In this document: positions 61,515-64,000 of the stretch, in pieces | Position numbering within the stretch: the first letter of the stretch is position 1 | Layout: each line of letters starts with the position of its first letter | Assembly: GCF_004402015.1 (NCBI RefSeq) | Contig: NZ_SOPW01000013.1 | Coordinates: 26,935-90,934, forward strand | DNA length: 64,000 bases | Direction of reading: 5' to 3' | Origin: Filobacillus milosensis | Lineage (GTDB): Bacteria > Bacillota > Bacilli > Bacillales > Alkalibacillaceae | Position numbers and translations under genes: made by a program | The notes under the pieces: model-generated | Told to the model about the DNA's origin: nothing | The model's input: only the letters and a program-made list of their open reading frames with translations | The model's database searches: none

Positions 61515-62355
61515 TATAGTTATAGATTTGGTCTAGATAGTTAGAATAGGTTCGACACGAAATGGATGTTTTATTGTGTAGAACAACAATGTTTTGAAGT
61601 TTGTAGGCAGGGTTTCTCGATTGATAAGATAGTCTTGCAAGATAATCAAAGGATGGTCTTGTGATTGTGTCTTCAAGGAATGCTGATGTTTCACTACCAG
61701 GAGATCTCCTCTTATTTAATGCCTGAATGATTTGGCTAGCTGTCAATATCCCTAATCCGTGGCCAAAATAGGTGCCATCTCCAAGAACGACAGCATTTTC
61801 TCCTCTCCACCAATCGGTAGCTGGATTAACATCAGGGTTTTTGAAATAAACGACATCACCGGGTATTAAATGGTTCGTACGAACAACATGAATTCTTAGA
61901 TCACGATCAGAGTGCCAGCTGTATAAATATAAATTTTGAAAGTAATAATTAAATAAGTCTTCTCCGAGGCTCATTAAAACAGCGCGGTAATATATAATTA
62001 GCATTGCTGTTGCGCATTCAAAACCATATAACGAACTGTTGTTAAATATATCCTCTATAGCTTCTGATGGATTGACCCCTGACTTCAATCGAAACCCACC
62101 CACTATTGTTAAGCTCCAATAATCAGGGTTACAACGAGAATTTTTGAAGGTTTCAAAATCAACTTCACTCTCATTCATTGCTATTGCGCTAGCAATGATG
62201 TTTTTTCTTAAATTAAGTTCGAATGTTAATTCACTGATGGATCGGTAAGAATGAACCTTTGAATCTTCCATTAATTTTTCTACAATCAATCGCTCGATAC
62301 TGTTTGGTGACCAGTTATCAATTTGTTTAAATATTCTCCCCGATACTCTTATCAT
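61501..62355 (-). CDS. tgl: Spore-coat protein-glutamine gamma-glutamyltransferase
   Basis: 284 residues from ATG 62355 (GAGGGGA upstream). It has the Tgl signature: Cys114 in LYGFECATAMLIIYY as nucleophile, NPDYWSLTIVGGF and WWRGENAVVLGDGTYFGHG with the second-site acid and His. The enzyme crosslinks spore-coat proteins through glutamine-lysine bonds. It is about 40 residues longer than B. subtilis Tgl (245 aa), mostly at the N-terminus. Spore-specific transcription is expected; no sigma-K promoter was resolved. It confirms that the host sporulates. Confidence 0.93.
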   Translation of the reverse strand: MIRVSGRIFKQIDNWSPNSIERLIVEKLMEDSKVHSYRSISELTFELNLRKNIIASAIAMNESEVDFETFKNSRCNPDYWSLTIVGGFRLKSGVNPSEAIEDIFNNSSLYGFECATAMLIIYYRAVLMSLGEDLFNYYFQNLYLYSWHSDRDLRIHVVRTNHLIPGDVVYFKNPDVNPATDWWRGENAVVLGDGTYFGHGLGILTASQIIQALNKRRSPGSETSAFLEDTITRPSFDYLARLSYQSRNPAYKLQNIVVLHNKTSISCRTYSNYLDQIYNYTPFS

Positions 62356-62436
62356 AAATTCCCCTCATTTCATGCAAAGTACCGTTTCTGTTATATTATT
62401 CTCAATTAAAGTAGGTGTGTGTCTCATAAGAAAAAA

Positions 62437-62467
62437 AGACAATCCTTTTTGTTTGTAAGGATTGTCT
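62437..62467 (-). terminator. Terminator of the 48-residue gene
   Basis: AGACAATCCTT / AAGGATTGTCT with an A-tract at its left, which is the T-tract for leftward transcription. Confidence 0.82.
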
Positions 62468-62476
62468 CTATACATA

Positions 62477-62623
62477 TTACAGATTCTTATGTTCAGAATG
62501 GTGGTCTTGATTATATTCATAGGCAATGAGTATTAAACCAGTTTCAGACTCTGCCTGTTTAAGTAATTCCTTTTGTTCAGGTGTTAAATGTGCTAAATCA
62601 TAATCTTCTTTTTCATGATTCAT
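62477..62623 (-). CDS. Small acidic protein of unknown function (48 aa)
   Basis: ATG 62623 has AAGGAGGTGATG at ideal spacing. Product: MNHEKEDYDLAHLTPEQKEL followed by an amphipathic helix (LLKQAESETGLILIAYEYN) and a His-rich end (DHHSEHKNL). Small LTPEQ-containing proteins of this size are common in Bacillaceae and uncharacterised. It is followed by its own terminator and sits divergent from the hydrolase gene. Confidence 0.72.
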   Translation of the reverse strand: MNHEKEDYDLAHLTPEQKELLKQAESETGLILIAYEYNQDHHSEHKNL

Positions 62624-62822
62624 ATCATCACCTCCTTCATTATACTGTTGACTATATGCTGATCTATTATGCGAATATAAGGCGAAACATAAGAAACCGT
62701 AATGGTTTGAGCTTTAGAATTAAGAATTTTTTGATTATGTAAACAAATACCAACAATTTTCACAAGAAATTATCCCGAATTTTCTGTATAATATAGGTAG
62801 ACAGCAATGAGGGGGACTTTAA

Positions 62823-63779
62823 TTGAATAAAAAGAGGTGGGTGAAAATCGGAGTAGGTTTTCTAGCATTTCTACTCATTGTAGATGTGATTGCTAGTTTC
62901 TACTTTTACGATTTAGCCATTAAGAGGGAAGAGAAAGATTTTTTACAAGATAATGATGATCTGGTTGTATCAAGAGAAGCTATGGATGTGTTTGTGAGTG
63001 GTGGATGGCGAGATTGGGTGGACAATCAAGAGTTCGATTACTGGGAGCTTGAATCATTCGATGGTTTAAGGCTTCAAGGTTACTATTTAGAAGCTAAAGA
63101 ACCAACTAATAAAACCGTTGTCTTCGCTCACGGATACTTAGGACGTGCACGTGATATGGGGTTATATGGAGAGCATTATTATGAAGACCTCGGTTATAAT
63201 ATCTTATCTGTGGATTTACGTGGGCACGGACAAAGTGATGGAGATTATATTGGGTTTGGTTGGCACAGCCGTTTAGACTTAGTAGATTGGATAGACAAAC
63301 TATTAGAAAGACAGGGTGATGATGCTGAAATCGTCTTGCATGGTTTGTCTATGGGAGCATCTACTGTTCTAATGAGTAGTGGGGAAGACCTTCCTGATAA
63401 TGTGAAGGGGATTGTAGCAGACAGTCCTTATACAAGTGTGCATGATTTATTTAAATATCAGATGACTCGTATGTTTAATTTACCGTCATTTCCAATCTTA
63501 AACACGACAAGTATAGTGACAGAAGCAAAAGCGAATTATTCGTTGAAAGAGGCGTCAGCTCTTGATCAAGTTAAAAAAACGGATGTGCCAATTCTTTATT
63601 TCCATGGCAATAGTGATGACTTTGTTCCAACACGTATGACGCGTGAGTTATATAAAAATACAAATAGTGAAGCTGAATTAAAAGTATTTGAGAAATCTGG
63701 TCATGGAGAAGCTTTTGCGATTTATAAAGATGAGTATATTAAAGTGTTAAATGAATTCTTAAATGATCAAATAGATTAG
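62823..63779 (+). CDS. Membrane-anchored alpha/beta hydrolase
   Basis: 318 residues from TTG 62823 with GAGGGGG upstream. One N-terminal membrane helix (KIGVGFLAFLLIVDVIASFY), then an alpha/beta hydrolase fold: oxyanion HGYLGRARDMG, nucleophile in LHGLSMGAST, Asp in GNSDDFVP and His in SGHGEA. Similar to Bacillus YkuM/YfhM-like lipase or esterase proteins; the substrate is unknown. Catalytic domain orientation is probably extracytoplasmic. Single-gene unit. Confidence 0.9.
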   Translation: MNKKRWVKIGVGFLAFLLIVDVIASFYFYDLAIKREEKDFLQDNDDLVVSREAMDVFVSGGWRDWVDNQEFDYWELESFDGLRLQGYYLEAKEPTNKTVVFAHGYLGRARDMGLYGEHYYEDLGYNILSVDLRGHGQSDGDYIGFGWHSRLDLVDWIDKLLERQGDDAEIVLHGLSMGASTVLMSSGEDLPDNVKGIVADSPYTSVHDLFKYQMTRMFNLPSFPILNTTSIVTEAKANYSLKEASALDQVKKTDVPILYFHGNSDDFVPTRMTRELYKNTNSEAELKVFEKSGHGEAFAIYKDEYIKVLNEFLNDQID

Positions 63780-63783
63780 TAGG

Positions 63784-63812
63784 AAGGCTGAGATTACGAT
63801 TTCAGCCTTTAT
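63784..63812 (+). terminator. Terminator after hydrolase gene
   Basis: AAGGCTGA / TCAGCCTT stem followed by TATTT. Confidence 0.78.
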
Positions 63813-63976
63813 TTATGGTATGAAGATAGGCAAATAAGTTTTTAAAATAGGCAAATAAAATTTTTGAAAGAGCAAATAATGAACTTCTGTCAATAAAATG
63901 GACATTTTTCACCCTTAGTTTGGCGAACCTATTTTTCTTCCGCACGACGTTGAAAACGTCGCTTGGAGGCCCTGCC

Positions 63977-64000
63977 ATGAAACAATCGTTTTGGAAAAAA
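63977..64000 (+). CDS. Start of a gene cut by the window end
   Basis: ATG 63977 follows TTGGAGG at 7 nt, and eight codons (MKQSFWKK) are open to the end of the window. The 160-bp leader contains a hairpin CGACGTT-gaa-AACGTCG just before the ribosome site. Product unknown. Confidence 0.5.

Noticed and set aside
1..64000. tRNA, rRNA and CRISPR arrays
   Set aside because: No cloverleaf, rRNA core sequence or regularly spaced direct-repeat array was seen on either strand.

Overview
The window comes from a low-GC, spore-forming Bacillaceae chromosome. The evidence is AT-rich sequence, strong AGGAGG-type ribosome binding sites, frequent TTG/GTG starts, a GerA/GerB/GerC germinant-receptor operon, a LysM-GH18 spore-cortex enzyme, a spore-coat transglutaminase and three DUF3231 proteins. 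No rRNA, tRNA or CRISPR array was seen. All family calls come from reading motifs; no search was run.

Bases 1 to about 43.8 kb look like an accessory island. From the left it holds a cut-off SleL-like hydrolase; a mercuric reductase (merA1) with a 52-residue Cys peptide; an NAD kinase; and an operon-like run of an IlvB-like ThDP enzyme (better read as 2-oxoglutarate decarboxylase), succinate-semialdehyde dehydrogenase, a second MerA and glutaminase. Then come decayed IS sequence, a membrane spermidine-synthase-like protein, a germination operon whose GerA gene is frameshifted, three small membrane proteins, a DUF3231 protein, a MerR regulator with two MerB genes, and a 10-kb series of small Cys-rich envelope proteins (MerT-like, HMA lipoprotein, TlpA, two CcdA-like proteins, MerP-like) with a glutamate dehydrogenase. 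A MerR protein lacking the Hg-binding cysteines follows.

Bases 37.1-43.8 kb carry a leftward Tn554-type recombination module: a tyrosine recombinase broken by a TGA, a 1014-residue protein with eight tandem excisionase-like HTH repeats fused to a recombinase-like core with a Cys4 knuckle, a complete-looking second tyrosine recombinase, and a small TnpC-like protein. The module ends against a topB (topoisomerase III) gene that starts abruptly at its active-site codons. The 5' half of topB is nowhere to the left, so the simplest reading is a very large (>43 kb) Tn554-like element inserted in topB, carrying mercury-resistance and germination cargo.

Bases 43.8-64 kb read as ordinary core chromosome: a CYP152-type P450, an EamA transporter, Maf, a two-component system, prolyl oligopeptidase, a class-III aminotransferase with an RpiR regulator and three phased operators, a lytic transglycosylase, a GNAT enzyme, DUF3231, an ArsR plus SRPBCC-PDZ pair, a preQ1 riboswitch with queC-queD-queE, spore transglutaminase and an alpha/beta hydrolase.

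Functional picture: alkylmercury would be cleaved by MerB and Hg(II) reduced by MerA using NADPH. NAD kinase, GDH and SSADH could supply NADP(H). Numerous CC-motif proteins and a CcdA/TlpA thiol relay may handle metal and thiol damage outside the membrane. Glutaminase, GDH, the 2-OG decarboxylase candidate and SSADH would form a glutamine-to-succinate route.
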